From the NCBI GenBank assembly GCA_010093605.1, contig MU004185.1, positions 1,988,539 through 2,052,538 on the forward strand: a DNA stretch of 64,000 nucleotides, written 5' to 3'. A program made the position numbers and the translations under genes. Shown here in pieces: positions 11,701-24,580 of the stretch (position 1 is the first letter of the stretch; each line of letters begins with the position of its first letter). Under the pieces are notes generated by a model. The model did not search any database. It saw only the letters and a list, made by a program, of their open reading frames with translations, and was not told the origin of the DNA. Source of the DNA: Lophium mytilinum. Its lineage: Eukaryota > Ascomycota > Dothideomycetes > Mytilinidiales > Mytilinidiaceae.

Positions 11701-11796
11701 CCTGGTCCAGCCGGCAGTGGGATCTACAGCGGAGGAGGGTACTGGGCCGTCGTCTGGCATTGCACCCTAAACGTCCGCTCGAGCCCTTTCAGCGAC
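8701..11796. other. GC-richer intergenic region upstream of the Reg1-like gene
   Basis: Long open frames on both strands (up to 284 codons on the minus strand at 10746-11600) overlap each other in several frames, are rich in Arg, Pro and Ala, and show no family motif; they are expected by chance in GC-rich DNA. The last 300 bases are C-rich and T-rich (11500-11690) and are a plausible promoter and 5' leader for the gene at 11797. A short direct repeat, CTCAATCG three times, lies near 10592-10616. Confidence 0.5.
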
Positions 11797-13667
11797 ATGG
11801 CAGAAGTACTGCCCGTACACGTCTCGGACGGACAACTGAACAAGTACTCCAATTCGCCTCTCCGCCGCTCCTCGCACTCGCAGACCTCTTTCTTCCTTGG
11901 AAACAACTCGTCGTCGTATTCCTCGTCGCGGCGGTCCAACTTCGGCTCGCTCCCTTCGTCTGCACCCTCGTCGCCTCGAGCATCCTCGACCAATCTCTCC
12001 AGCTACGCCTCCTACCAGTCCACGCCCGCGAGCACCCTGTCGCTGGAGACTAGTCTCGACGAAGAGGAGGATGAGGACGGCGCATTCTCGTTTCCGGGCT
12101 ACTCGTCCGCCGCATACAACGACCCGCACAAAGCACTCAACCCGCCCTCCAGCCCGATCAAGATCCACACCGAGATCACTCTCAATTCGGATGATGAGGA
12201 CGACGACGACGACGATGCCATATCGCCAACAACGACGAGTCCCGAGCCATTGCCCAAGAGCGAGGACGACACCGCCATAAAACACGAGCCGTCCCAGCAC
12301 GTCGACTATCTATCGCATGACTGGCAAGAGGAAGACATCTGGTCATCTTGGAGGCACATCGTAGGAAAACGAAAAATCTACGGAGAGCGATCGAGATTGG
12401 AGAATGCTTCTTGGCGGACGTGGGCCAAATCGAAGTACAAGTTACGGACAGTGTCTCCCGAGACCCTCAATTGGTTAGTGAAATCTCTGCTCCTCTTTTG
12501 CGTTTCCATCAGAATCTGCACGACCAACGGATTCGGACGCATACACAATCCCATGGCTTGCATTGGATAAAGCAAACGCTCGCAAGGCTTCCATCAATTG
12601 CTAACAGACCAATCAGGCTCAAAGATTGTGACGTAACGTGGCTCTACGGCCCGCTGCAGACTGCATCAAACCGATCGTACTCCCAGCATGCCTCGGAGCC
12701 TGTCAGCAGGCTATCGAAGAGCAACTCATTCCTCAACAAGAAACCCATCCTCAAGAAGCGTAGCGTGTCTGAAGTGATGCTACAGCGATCCATATCGGCA
12801 TCGTCGCTGGTAAAGCAAGCCGCGGCGGCCGTTCAAGCACAGCAAGAGAACAGCAAATCATCACGAACCCGGCCTATCATGCAGCGGGCTGTATCGGATT
12901 TCGTTACTTCCTCGATACCATCCCGTACAGTCAGTCGAGACACCACTGACTACTCTAATTCCTCCCGTTCGACATCAGGGCTACAGACTCCAGATCACGG
13001 CGAGCGGAAACATATCCGATTCGACGACAAGGTAGAACAGTGCATTGCAGTAGACCTCAAAGACGGCGAGTACGACGACGATGATGACGAACGACAAAAC
13101 TGGGCCCTCCGTGACGATGATTCCTCGTCTGATGATGGAGTGGTCATGATGAAAAAGTCAAAAAAGAAAAGGCAGCTATCCCGGAGCAACTCGAGAACCA
13201 GTTTCAGCGGCGAAAGCAAAACCATTGCAAAATTACCTTCAACCACACTCAAGTACCGAACCGACTCACCCGACGTGCCCGATCCGCCTCCGACCCATTC
13301 GTTGGGATACTGGCGATCGAGCAGGCTGTCTCCATCCCCCTCCCAAGAAACACTTCGCCCTTCAAACCCGTCTACCAACTTTTTACTTGCCGACGACGAC
13401 GAGGAAGATGACGATATCTCCTGGGAGCCATCAGGAGCCTTCAAGGACGGACAAGACTCCGCAATGGGAAGAAGCGCGCCGGAAACAGAAGCCGAGAGCG
13501 GTGAAGCATCAGTCGGACTACGACGCACAGCATCAGGTATGTTCATGCCTTACGACGAGACGGACGACGAGCCAGTAGCGCCAGGAATAATAGGACGAGT
13601 GGTAGACACAGTTAATACGGCTCGCGACATTGCACACGTCATCTGGAACGTGGGTTGGAGGAGTTAA
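11797..13667 (+). CDS. REG1: Reg1-like regulatory subunit of protein phosphatase 1
   Basis: Two exons, 11797-12473 and 12617-13667, encode 575 residues; the 143-nt intron has a GCTAAC branch site. The N-terminal third is Ser-rich and acidic. The conserved GATA-like/DUF1752 domain spans about residues 170-240 (HDWQEEDIWSSWRHIV...ENASWRTWAKSKY...DCDVTWLYGPL) and is interrupted by the intron. Near residue 357 lies KHIRF, which fits the RVxF docking motif for the phosphatase catalytic subunit (K/R-x-V/I-x-F). Acidic runs and a C-terminal RVVDTVNTARDIAHVIWNVGW helix follow. By family, such proteins target PP1 (Glc7) to Snf1 kinase in glucose repression. The start is the ATG with a good context (GACATGGCAG); an in-frame upstream ATG at 11695 lies in what looks like the leader. 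Confidence 0.85.
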
Positions 13668-14532
13668 CCGCTAAGAAGGTCTCGGTGTGCATATCGGTCC
13701 CTCGGATCTGGATTTTGAGAGCGGATTTGGGCGGTTGCATTTGCTCGGGTGGCTTTATTCGCTTCACATGCCTTGTTTTTTTACGGCCACGGATGTGGCA
13801 TTTTGCAGGCGATGGAGTTCACAGGTTGAATTAGGGCTTCGTCCCACGGGACTCGGAGTGCCATTGCATAAGCATTTACGAGATGCATGGGCTCGATATC
13901 AACAACAATGCCGGGTAGCTTTTACGCTGGTATATGGTTGATAATAATATACTGCACCCGATTTAGACCATTCAATTTCCATGCGCATGCCTAGTACACC
14001 GAATAAAGAAGTCTGAATACCTCTTAGGAACATGGATAGGTTTCCAACCCTAATCTACGATCTTGACGCTATTCAGAGGTTTCGCGCATCATGAAATATA
14101 TCTCTATGCAATAAATACTTCCGCAGTCATCATTGGCCAATTAGTCCTAGATAACGCACATTCCAGTCCGATTGATTTGCACAGGGGCATTCCCCATGGG
14201 TGTGGGTCTCAATATCAAAAGCTGAGCTGTCACATTTCCCAACCAAGTGGGCCAGTGCTGGGTGTGGGTCGTTTGGGAAATCCGCCAAGCCTCGCGCGCG
14301 GTGGTCCCTGAATTGACTTCCGACCTTTCTCCAACGCGTAACGACAAAAACAACTAATAAATCTCCGCGCAAAGCACGCTGTCGCCTGTCAGATCAAGTC
14401 CCCGAGCTCCCGCGACCCCGACTCCCTCGAATCGATACCCAAACCGCGCCTTCGTCTCAATTGGCCTCGAATTGGACCGAGAACCTGCCTCAACCTCCCC
14501 TCCCTGCGCCACGCCGCGAAGTAGAAACAGCC
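13668..14532. other. intergenic between Reg1-like and ELMO genes
   Basis: Both neighbours are on the plus strand. This stretch should hold the 3' end of the first and the promoter and leader of the second. Short open frames on both strands lack any motif; no repeat or RNA gene was seen. Confidence 0.55.
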
Positions 14533-16881
14533 ATGGACAACATCAATGTCTCCGAGCTTGTTGAACGGCTCAGCAGCGACGAGGAGAGCGTGCGCAAGAT
14601 GGCCGTCTTCAAGCTTCAGAGCGCGATCGGGGACCCCTCCTTCGCGGACGTGTTTATCTATGAGGGCGGGCTGCCGAAGCTGCGCTTTCTGGCGCTGCAT
14701 AGCACGGGCAATACGCTGGCGTATTGCCTGACGAGTCTGAGTAGGCTGCTAGAGCTGGACAAGGGGTGGGAGGGGGTTAGTGACGAGCTGATCGGGCGGG
14801 TAGGTGCCTTCTTCAAACCTTTTGCGCCTTTGCAACTGGTCATACATGCGCTTTGCTAACTTGGATATCGAATATCTAGGTTGTTGAACTCGTCGTCGCC
14901 CAGCCCCTCGTCAACGTAAACCGCGGCGCCATGTCCGTTCTTGCTGCTATAGTCTCCCACCCTCACCGCCGCGACTCCCAGCCTGGTATCACGGGCTTCC
15001 AGCGCCTCAAACCTGCCGTAGACCAACATCCCCAGTTCCTCCCGATGCTCGTCGAGAAGATCACGTCTGCGGACCATGCGCTCTGTGCGAATTCGCTGCA
15101 GCTCATCAATTCGCTCATGCGCGATGCGGTGGCTAATGACGAGGATACAGAGTGGCCTAAATTCATCAAGCAGCTGCAGGAGCTGGGCGTGATCAAGAGC
15201 GTGTATGGGCTTATGCAGAGCAGCGCAGTGCAGGACCTTGCGCATCCGCTTCTGGAGTTCCAGAGCTTGACAAAGGTGCTGTTGCGGAAGTGGAGGGAGG
15301 AGAAAGTTGATCTGGAGAAGCCGGATCACCGGCGCGCTATACGGGGCCTACACGTCGCGAGCGACCCTTCGAAGCCCGTCGATCCGAAGAAGAGCCAGAA
15401 ATCGCATCCGGAAAAGTGGCGGCGGTTAGGGTTCGAGACGGAGAGTCCGGCGTGGGAGTTTGATGCTACGGGATTCCTCGGCTTGATGGACTTTACGGAT
15501 TTCGTGTATAAGAATGAGGATGGGTTCCAGAAGTTGTTACTGGAGCAGTCGGCTGAGGCGGCTGAACAGAGGTGCCCGATTGCGAGGGCCAGCCTGGCGG
15601 TGACGTCGATTCTGTATGAGCATTTTGAAGTGGATAAGAGTGATGAGAGTGATTCGCAGCGGTATGTGAATCATGAGTCGCGATCGAATTTCGATCGAGC
15701 GTTCAAGCCTATGCTTTTGCATTGGTCGAGACTACATACTAGTGGCTTGAATGCATTCATCAGGCTATGGAAAGCTGCCGGAGCCGAAGTGGAAGACTTC
15801 GAGAAGATCGAGGAATTAGTAAGAATCCTGATTGAGCAGGTTGTTGGGCAGGCACCTAGAGTGCGGGAGATCAAAGACGTGGAAGAGGAGCTAGCAGATT
15901 TCGATTGTCAGAGGCTACGGGAGTTGCAGATGGAATTGTTAGAACTGACGTATGAAGACGCTTGGGGGCATCATCTACGGTAAGATCTCTCCCTTCGCTT
16001 TCCTCGCTCTTTCAAACCCTCCAAATCTAACTTTCCCTAGCCAAGTCCGCGACGAACTCAACCACGAAGCCCTCCAATTCGTCAAAGAACAACGCATCCG
16101 TTGCCTCCTCCAAGGCGCCTGGTTCCCACAAACCATGAACTACGCCACCGACGCTGGGCCCATCACCAGCAAGAGCCTGTCCCGCACGATACCGTCCTCG
16201 TGGCGGTATGTGAGGCTCTCACACAACCGACGCTACCTCCACTACGCAGACTTCGACGCAAGAGGGGACACCGAACCGCGACTCGACGCACTACAAGAGA
16301 AGAGTGAGTCCCCCCTTCCTGCCCCATTTGAAATCCACACTGCTAACAACAAGAACCCCCCAGTCGACCTCTCCATCGTCTCCTCGGTCGTCTCCAACGT
16401 CTCCGCCTCCGCCCCCTCCACCTCCTCCTCCGACAGCACCCTCAAAACCCTCCCCACCGCCCCCGCCAACGGCTCCCACCCCCACCCCCTCAGCAGCACG
16501 CCCGCCACCGCCTCCACCTCCACGAAAATCACCATCCACGGCTACCTGCCCCCGGACCACCCCTCCACTTCTCACAGTCACTCCCACTCCCACTCCCGTA
16601 CTAGGTCGACCAGCACCCCGGAGTCCATCCTGCTGCAGCTGCACCCGCAATCGCACACGCTGGCGTCCGAGTGGCTGGATGGCCTGCTAATGCTGCTGAA
16701 CCAGCAGCCGATTACGGCGGATACGAGTAAGTTGGTGAATTTGATCGGGGGGTATGGGCTCAAAATTCGGTTGCTGAATGTGAGGTATGAGGATGTGGGG
16801 GTTGAGGAGATGGTGTTGCCGGGGAGGGAGGGGGTGGATGAGGGGTATTTTTATGATATTGGGGGGATGGAGGGGGTGTGA
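14533..16881 (+). CDS. ELMO/CED-12 domain protein with PH domain
   Basis: Four exons (14533-14799, 14880-15979, 16041-16303, 16364-16881) give 715 residues. The N-terminus is an armadillo-like helical region (SELVERLSSDEESVRKMAV...). Residues about 300-450 match the ELMO domain (LLHWSRLHTSGLNAFIRLWK, then DFEKIEELVRILIEQVVGQ). The C-terminal part has a PH-like domain (ALQFVKEQRIRCLLQGAWF...WRYVRLSHNRRYLHY) interrupted by a long Ser/Thr/Pro/His-rich insert (about residues 545-650). By family, ELMO proteins partner DOCK-type exchange factors to activate Rac-like GTPases in actin control. The ATG at 14533 has a good CCATGG context. The insert is hypervariable in appearance and its DNA is strongly C-biased, so the exon 4 boundary (16364) deserves less trust than the others. 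Confidence 0.88.
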
Positions 16882-19800
16882 GTTGGTAGGAGGTTTGGGG
16901 TCGGAATACGACGGGACGACGTCGGGGACCGGAGGGGTTAGGGGAAGACTAAGGAGGAAAGGGGGCGTGAGGTGCGGTTATTTAGGGGGTTGGAATTAGA
17001 TATGAGGAGTATTTAGGCGTGGGAGTGTGAAAAATGGTTTAAGTAGGGTTTTCAGGCAAGATGGCGAGTGGAAGGGGGTAGTGTTGTTTTGGATTTTCTC
17101 AAGATACCCCTATCTATGTAATTGATATCGATGAAATTTCTACTTCTAAGTCATGTGAACTGCGACTTGTGGAATAATGGACGTGCGCGGGGTGTTAGTA
17201 AAGGGGAAGGTGAGTCGGTGGAGCTAGAGGCAAAAAGTGTGAGAATAGTGTTGAGATGGAAGTAGTGGTTGGGGCGTTAGCGGCTGCTTGCGGAAGGGCG
17301 TTGCTCCGAAGGGTCTATTGACTTCGAGAAGTGGGCAAGTGAGGGCTCACATCTTCAGAAGTATGGGGAGTCTCCTGGATCAACCGCCGGAGTGTTGGAA
17401 AATTTTGGGGTAAGAATGGGCGCTTGCTAATTTCTCGTCGTGTCGCGCAAGTATCGAGTGCGGGATCAAAGACAAGGCAAGGAGACCAACGAGTGGAGCT
17501 TACTGTAAACCGCTCGATTGGGGAGTTGACAATAGGTCTAGATGGGAGTGGGATGGGAGTACGGGAAGGGTTGAGGAAAGGTCGTAATGGTTAGATGTTC
17601 GACAGCTGTAATGGTGAAGCTCGCCGGTAGAGGCTGTGAGGTCACAAGGCGGATAAATCTAGCTTGATTTGGGCTGTGAGAGGTCTACTTACACACCTTT
17701 GATTCGAAGACTTCTCCAAAGGGCGCAGCGCGGAACCACCAAGTCCATCGTCAGGGACGTCGCGTCGAGGTTTCTATAGTCTCCTCCCTGGTCTTTTGCT
17801 CCGTTTGGAGATTGTGGGATACTACTTCTGGCTCTAAGAAGCCTAGATCTCGTTACTACGCGTATCGCTTCAACGTAGGTGTTGCGCCCTTTCGACTGGT
17901 CTTCTCTTTGTAGAGAACCTCATATCATGCTTCGCTCCTTGCGGTGAGCTTGAGAAAGGCGCAAGAGTGAAGCAAGGGTACGTTCAAAATGAGGAGAGAA
18001 GAGGGAGTGCGTTCATGGGAGTCGATTTACTTAGTGGTATGAACACAAGCCCTGCATGCTGGAAGCTGATGGCAGATTTCTTGGTACCAGAATTGAGTAC
18101 GGGACACAAAAACTAGAGCAAGGTTCATGTCCAGATGGAGGGGATCTTAGGAGATTTTGGAGCTTGAGATGTCTTAGCGAAGGCGTCTGTGAGTAAGGAT
18201 CTACGTGAAGGTTGGACGAGAAAGGGGAGTGCTGCGTTCGTTGCTGCTAATTGCTAGGTATAGTCGAGTAATGATGAGCTTCTACTGATTCAAGGTCGTA
18301 CGGGCTCGAGTGCGGGGTGGATAGTAAAGCAAGGTTCAGCTTGTTAAGAACACGCGGGGCTTCGTGGAACGATAAAGATGAGGCAAGGAGTAGAGAAATG
18401 CTTCTATGAGGGCAGGGTCAAGAGGTTTGTGCGCGTGGGTAAGTAATACAAAGATTTCGGTGAAATGAAGCAAGAATATTTATTACACCCCTGTGCTGCA
18501 GTCACAAGAAAAAAGTATAGCCAGCGCGCCCACGACGGCCGTTTCAGATCAACGTCGCACGCAGGCCCTAACCAGTTCGATTGCAGGCCAATGCATATGC
18601 ATATGGTGACAACGGACTATGGTAGCAACAGTGGCCGGCGGTGTGTTTTGAAGTGTTTTGAAGTGTTTCTTTTTGGTTTACGAAAAGGGAACCTACGTTC
18701 TTCCTGCGGCGCCAACTTGACCACACTGAATCCACAGCATGAAGCACTGTCGACGACAGACGACGGTGCGCGTTGCTGCTGGCGGTGTGTTTTGGACCGT
18801 TACTTGATTATCTAACGCTCGGAGTACAGTCCGTACAGCGTTCTGCATGCGAACTTATTCTTCACCGCTTCATGTGACGAGTAGAAATCAGTATTCCCAA
18901 CACCCCGGTTGGAGCTAGGTGAGTAGGTTGTTTCAAGACGTGTCGGTGGGACGGACGCATATGCAGATGTCCGGTGGGATGCCGGGCGGTCGGATTGGTA
19001 TTTCGGGCGTTTGAAGGGTATGGGGTTGATGAAGGGCAGGGATGAGGTATGAAAGGAAAAGATGGAGTCGCGACGGAACTTCGCGGTGAAAGCATGAAAT
19101 ATGAAACATGCCGCGGGGGTTTTCACATACCCCATCCACGGACTTTGGCTTGTTCAGGCGGATGCGGAAGAAGTGCATGCCGACGTGGAGCTGCGGGTCA
19201 TTTGATCCAGCGGCGCTGCAGCTTTGCGGTGACAGAGACGTGTTCTTCTCGCGTGTCGTGAAACCGTAGTCTCCTGAGAGGGGAAGAGAGCGTGAAGGAA
19301 CAGTGTAGCCAATAAAAGTAGCCACTTTGACTAGTGTGCTGGTCACGCAGGATTTCAAGCACTCTCGTAGGGCTTGCTCTGAAGTATTTGCCGGGAACTC
19401 GTGTTCGGCAGTGTCATTGAAGCGTAAAGTATAGTGCCGCCAGAGCAACAGGGAGGATCCTGTATGCTGAGGGGTGAGTTGTTAGGCCTAGAAACATTTA
19501 GGAATGGATCTATTCCTGGCCAAGATCCAGGCTCAGCGTCAGGCTTTCCAGAAACCCGTGGATTATCGGAGTTTTGTAACACCCTCGACACCCTTCTGTT
19601 CCATCGGTATGCTGGGAGCATTTCGTGTACGGACGAGTAGGATCCCATGTGTGGCATGTGGTTTCCGTGCGGTATAAGAGGTCGCGTTTCAGTACCCTGC
19701 AGCTATAGAGTAAATAATTGACCCGTGGAACTGGGGGATTCTCAGACCAGCTTTGCTCACGATATTCGACTGCCGAACCATTGAATAAACTCTGGGCGTA

Positions 19801-21850
19801 GCAGCTCAGCTTCACCTAGGCTTGCATTAACCGCCCCAACGCTAATAATGCGGGAGATGGTGGATTATTTGTGAGTCCACCAAGAGCGCCCGGGTGGTGC
19901 AGGGGTTCTATTTAAGTTATAGGGGATCCCAGCGTATATCATCACGGTTGCACACGAGAAAGTGAATGGTTCCGAGGTCCACTATCCGCTTATAGCAGGG
20001 ATGAGGATCTGTTAATGCGTGAACGATGCTGCATCTTTTGCGTCTTCGTGAGGTGCAGGAGAGGGGAGCCTTGTGAAAGCTGCCGCCCGTTGTTCAGGGA
20101 TCCCCAGGACAATGCTCCCGATGATAATGCGGAGTGGAGGGAGAGCTAGAGGAGAAAACCTTACCTTTTCTCACGCTTGAACTTTTCCGATCCAATGGCG
20201 GCGCAGACGGATTCGAGAATCAATAGTTGGTGGTGCTGATGGTGGGGATTGCGTGTTATCTCCATCCCGCGTGTGACGGTGGAAATTCTGGAAATCTTGT
20301 CGCTCGCAATTTACAGAAAGTCCAGGGCTCTGATTCGCCGGGCGGAGCAATTGGTGTGATGTATTTCTCAGCCTTGCACTTCCGTCCGACGCTCAATCAG
20401 GTGGGAGATCAGCACAGCAGATGAATTGGGAAAAAAGCTGGGTCCCGGGCAGCGGGAGGGTCCTGCGCAGGCCAGCTTTGCGGGTTCGCGCGGCCGAAGA
20501 GGCGCCTTTTGAAACCGACGGGAAGAGACCGGTGCTGGCCGCGATGGCGACAGTGCGCAAAGTCCGACTGCGGGATGTCCCTAGCGGACCAATGTTTCTC
20601 TACTCGCGTGCCCGATCTGTGAATCGTGCTGAGGCGACGGAACAGTGAGACGTGACATCCGAGACAAAGGGTTGAGGCTGGCGATGCTGGCGATGCGCTG
20701 GGGACGACATGCGTGGTGTTGAGGACCCCTTGACGATCCCCGCCGATAAAAGCTCGTCTATCCGGCGGCCGTCATGGTCTTTGGTTTCTCTGGCAGCCTT
20801 CAACACGGCCACCGACATGGTCTCTGACATGGTCCACGTTATGCAACAGGCGCTGTCCAGAGCTGGCCACGCCGCCGGAGAATTCAGCCAGTACGGCCGT
20901 TTTGCCAGCAGCCAAGGCGCCCATTTGCCAGGTTCCGGAGTCAGAACGCGGGCTGGCGCGCTCAGTCCAGCCGAACGCTAGAGACGTCGCTGTTCAAGGC
21001 GTCGTCGAGCGGGCCGATGGCTTTTTCGAGCACGATCCGCACGAGGTTTCCTGCAAATAGGCCAGCAGCGTGAGCACCGTGAGCACCACTCGCCGCGCTA
21101 GCAGAAGAGCCGTCTCGCTGCGTACCTGGCGGGCGGCTACCGGACCATGCCGTCAGACGGGAGACGTCTAGCACGGCGAGCAGTCTCTGCTGGGCGCGAA
21201 GGGCGCTGGTTGGGGACGCGTGCGTGGAGCGGTGTAGAGGATTCCTGCCGCTGTACTCCACCGCGGGGACGCGAGTGTTTGACCAGAGCAGCTCGCAGGT
21301 GGTGAGAGGGCAAGGGAGGCGGCGTGCATCGAGTCTGGCGTGAACGTGGCCGCCCCTCAGGCCAGGAACAGCGTGCGAGGCTCGCCGCTTGGCACCCTGG
21401 CAGCAGAGGGCGTGTTCTCCTTGCGGGGGGTTGTCTATCCTTGCGGCGAGGGTGGGGAGCAATTGGCCGGCCCTGAGGTGTGGAGAGGTCGTGGTGGTTA
21501 GGACACCAAGGGGCCCGACGAGTAGAAGCAGACATCACGATTTAATTAGCGCTGGAGGAGCGTGAATGCCATTCCAGCGTGCCTCCGCCTGCTCCATTTG
21601 CTCCATTTGCTCCACCTAACTACGTACCCATCACACTGCCTCTGCTGCGCTGTTTGCTGTCGCGCTGCTGCTGACGGCCAGCTGTCCCCAGTGTCCCGAC
21701 TTCCTGGCCGTGGTGCATCTCGAGCCTGCCCGCCGTCGGCTCTCATTCGCCCACCGCCATCCGGGCAATCCCCGTCACGTCCACGATCCATATCCATATT
21801 GATGGAGCGTCCAGCGCACCGCAGCTCCAGATACACCACCGCGCACCGCC
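16882..21850. other. 5 kb without a recognisable gene
   Basis: No open frame shows a known family. The plus strand from 16.9 to 18.4 kb is purine-rich and contains three loosely similar stretches (see repeat entry). The longest frame is 171 codons on the minus strand at 18933-19448, without motif or exon support. The last few hundred bases should contain the promoter of the gene at 21851, including a CTCCATTTG unit repeated at 21592-21620. Confidence 0.5.
17452..18345. repeat. three loosely similar purine-rich stretches
   Basis: Stretches near 17453, 18093 and 18308 share the pattern TCGAGTGCGGG followed 10-20 bases later by AAAGCAAGGTTCA or close variants (the middle copy reads TTGAGTACGGGACACA...GAGCAAGGTTCATG). 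They may be remnants of an old repeat. Similarity was judged by eye and could be coincidental in biased sequence. Confidence 0.25.
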
Positions 21851-23728
21851 ATGCCTGGCTCCACGCTGCCCTCAAAAGCAGCCCGCCCCGCCGCTGCGAA
21901 TCTCTCGTCCGCTCCGTCCCGCGCAATTGCCTCCTCGCCGTCTCTCCGCGGCTCCTCCGCCATGAAGCCGGTGCTGCTGTCCGAGGCAGAATACGAGGCT
22001 CTCCCCATCCCGGTGCAGTAAGTCAACACTCCCCGAATTCCACCCTCGACACCACCCCTCCCTCGCATTGCGCGGCCACGGCCAGCGTTGCCTGTTCCTG
22101 CCAATGCCTCGCGCTGCCGGCCCTAACTGCGCCGTGGTGGGCCAACAGGCGGTCTACTGGCGGTTTCGACGCCGTCTCCTGCATGCTCCGCCCGCATTGG
22201 TTCTCACGCTGCATATCGGCAGCCTGTCTGCAGCTGCGTGACAAAACTCCCCACACGCACGAACCCGGCCACTGACAGCACATGCAAACCCTCCAAGCTA
22301 ACCTCACCCCGTCTCAGGAGAAAGTACTTCTCGTCGCTCGAGCGCCTGCGCATCGCTGAAGGCGCCTTCCGACCCCAACCTCAGCGCTCCACCTCCATCC
22401 GCCAGTCGACCTTCCACCCCAATGGCCTGACCACCTCTGGCACCCGAGCCCGCCGCCGTCTGAGAAAGCAGCAGTCGATCCGCCAGGAGTACAACATCTC
22501 CCAGGCTGAAGCCCAATGGTTTCTGTCCCTACCGGAAAAAGTTCGACGACGCCATTTCTCCCGCGAGGAGCAGGTCCTACTCGCCGGCCGCTGTGAGACG
22601 TACATCCTCGATCCCGCCGACGAGCAACTGTACCACGAGCAGACCGAATCATACCAAGACCTCGCCTTGAAGGACTACGACCGCCTGCAGGAACGCGTCG
22701 AGCTCTTTGAGGACAAAGAGGGCACGCCAGCACGCGGTCGATCCCGAAAGCGCTCCTTCACGCACGACTCGGTGCTCAACAACAGTACCGACGATAAGGA
22801 CGAGGAGACCTTTATCCACTTCGACGAGATGCCACCACCAGAGGCACCCAGGGAGCATCGCTCGAGGAGGTCGTCATTCAGGAGGACACTGTCGCTCACC
22901 GCCATACCCTTCACCCGTCACTCAACCTCCTCCGCACCGCCAACTTCGGCACCACCCTTCTTCTCGGCCTCGCAGCAAGCATGGAGACCTCGTGCGCAGT
23001 CCAATGCGGGCCCACGATACTCTAGCGAGCCCTCAGCGCCGATCTACGACCCCGAAGCTAAGCACTACCAGGACCCAGAAGCTCGGATGAAGCTCCGACT
23101 CTACTTGGCCTCGCCGCAGAAGTTCGACGAGGCCATCGAGTTCGGCTTCCCGTCCACCGGTGCCAACAGTGTTGCCCCACAGCTAGAGCTCCCCAAGGAA
23201 GTCACCCACGCCCGCAAGATCAGCCACGACGTCCAAACCTTCCTCAAAGACGACAAGATCTCATTCCTCGAAGATCATGACGACATCGGGCCAGAATCCC
23301 CTCCAGACTCCGATGATGAGTCCATGGGCGAACTCGAGTCCCCAGTCACGCCGTCTGACCCAACCCCATTCCACCCCACCCGTCTGCCGTCGTCCAACTT
23401 CTCATCCCTCGACTCTGCCGGTCTACCGCCCTTCCATCCTATGCATGGTCGGTCGAAGACTCAAGAGCTCTACTCCCAGGCCATTAACGGCAACCGCGAG
23501 ATGACGTTGCGGATGACACTCACGCGGCCTGACCTTCGTTCAGACGAAGACGCCCTGTATGGTTGGCAAGCACACCGAGGGACCAACGCCGACCCTCTCG
23601 CCCTCGAGGAGCTGAACCTGACCGACGACATGACCGGCTCGAGGGGCGCGTTCGCCGTCAAGTCGACTGCCCACAAGGGTTTCGTCAGCCGCTTCTTCAA
23701 CAAGGTCAAGACTTTGCAAAAAGCATAG
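21851..23728 (+). CDS. conserved fungal Ser-rich protein of unknown function
   Basis: Two exons, 21851-22017 and 22318-23728, encode 525 residues; the intron is 300 nt, long for this genome. The join gives EYEALPIPVQ|RKYFSSLERLRIA, a conserved opening in a family found across filamentous ascomycetes and sometimes labelled mucin-like in annotations. A basic helical block follows (RARRRLRKQQSIRQEYNISQ, WFLSLPEKVRRRHFSREEQV), then a disordered Ser/Pro-rich middle with acidic patches, and a short conserved C-terminus (GFVSRFFNKVKTLQKA). No signal peptide or membrane segment is visible, so a cytosolic or nuclear protein is more likely than a secreted mucin. No molecular function can be assigned. 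The start is supported by frame and by the splice phase. Confidence 0.8.
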
Positions 23729-24401
23729 TCGACCTCTCCTAAAATAGCGCCGCCACTAGATTGATCACATTCCAGACCACGGTAGATTGACCACCTCGCT
23801 TCACATCTGCATGCTTTCAAAGCCCGCACATTCCGGAGTTTTGAGCGCTTCTATTCCCGTCGAACTCGAAAGATTCACGATTTGTATGACTGTTTTCTAC
23901 TTTGTCTTTTTCCTTGTAGTTTCTTTCCCAAATCATACCTCTGCAGCACTTCTAGCGGGCGTTCTTTGCTTTTCCGTGGGGGCTGAAATACCGATACCCG
24001 TTCTTATGTGTGGAGGGGGCGAAATGGTTGCTGGGATCGGGGTGCTGGGTTCGTGGTTTCAAGAAGCTGGGCCGTCCTGCCTCTCTTTTTCCTTCTTTTC
24101 CACATGCTGTTTTAGCGAAAGGCATACGATCTGCAGCATAGGTACCAGGATGGCTGGTGGCTGGTCTCAGTGATGGCTTAGCATTCTCTTTTGTCTGTGA
24201 GGGAGTGGTGGATACCTGCATTATGGGTGGCGGGGGGCATATGGAGTCGCTGATACCAATGGTAGTGAGCTTTCGGGTGGTTCGATTACAATACGTGTGC
24301 CTAATTTCGTAACTGGGCGATGGTGCGCTATCGTAGTAGACGAAGATTGAATGGAAAAGATTGATACTCGGTCAAACTCTCTTCGAGCCCTGGTGTGCTG
24401 G
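23729..24401. other. intergenic, 3' flank of the Ser-rich gene
   Basis: Contains small frames on both strands (for example 23952-24221 minus) without motifs. A minus-strand TATA box at 24402-24407 just to the right would direct transcription into this stretch, toward the end of the plus-strand gene. Confidence 0.4.
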
Positions 24402-24580
24402 TATATACTCCTTCTCGCTTATGATATTGCCATCTTTTGATGATTGGTCGATGGGAAATCTCGCTTAGATCACGTGGCAACTTATCTTCAAGGAAATCCT
24501 TCCACTTTGCTTAGTCAGCTGCACCGCTTAGTCACGTCACGTGCCTTGCTTCGTCTCTTTCTTTTCGAGTAGGTATAAAA
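24402..24580. promoter_or_regulatory. divergent promoter pair 1 (two CACGTG, two TATA boxes)
   Basis: Minus-facing TATATA at 24402-24407, CACGTG at 24471-24476 and 24538-24543, and plus-facing TATAAAA at 24574-24580. The palindromic E-box (bound by bHLH factors such as Cbf1-type proteins) lies 31-64 bases from each TATA box. No long gene starts on either side. Confidence 0.5.

Noticed and set aside
18933-19448. 171-codon minus-strand frame with Cys residues
   Set aside because: No signal peptide, no family pattern, overlapped by other frames; insufficient support.
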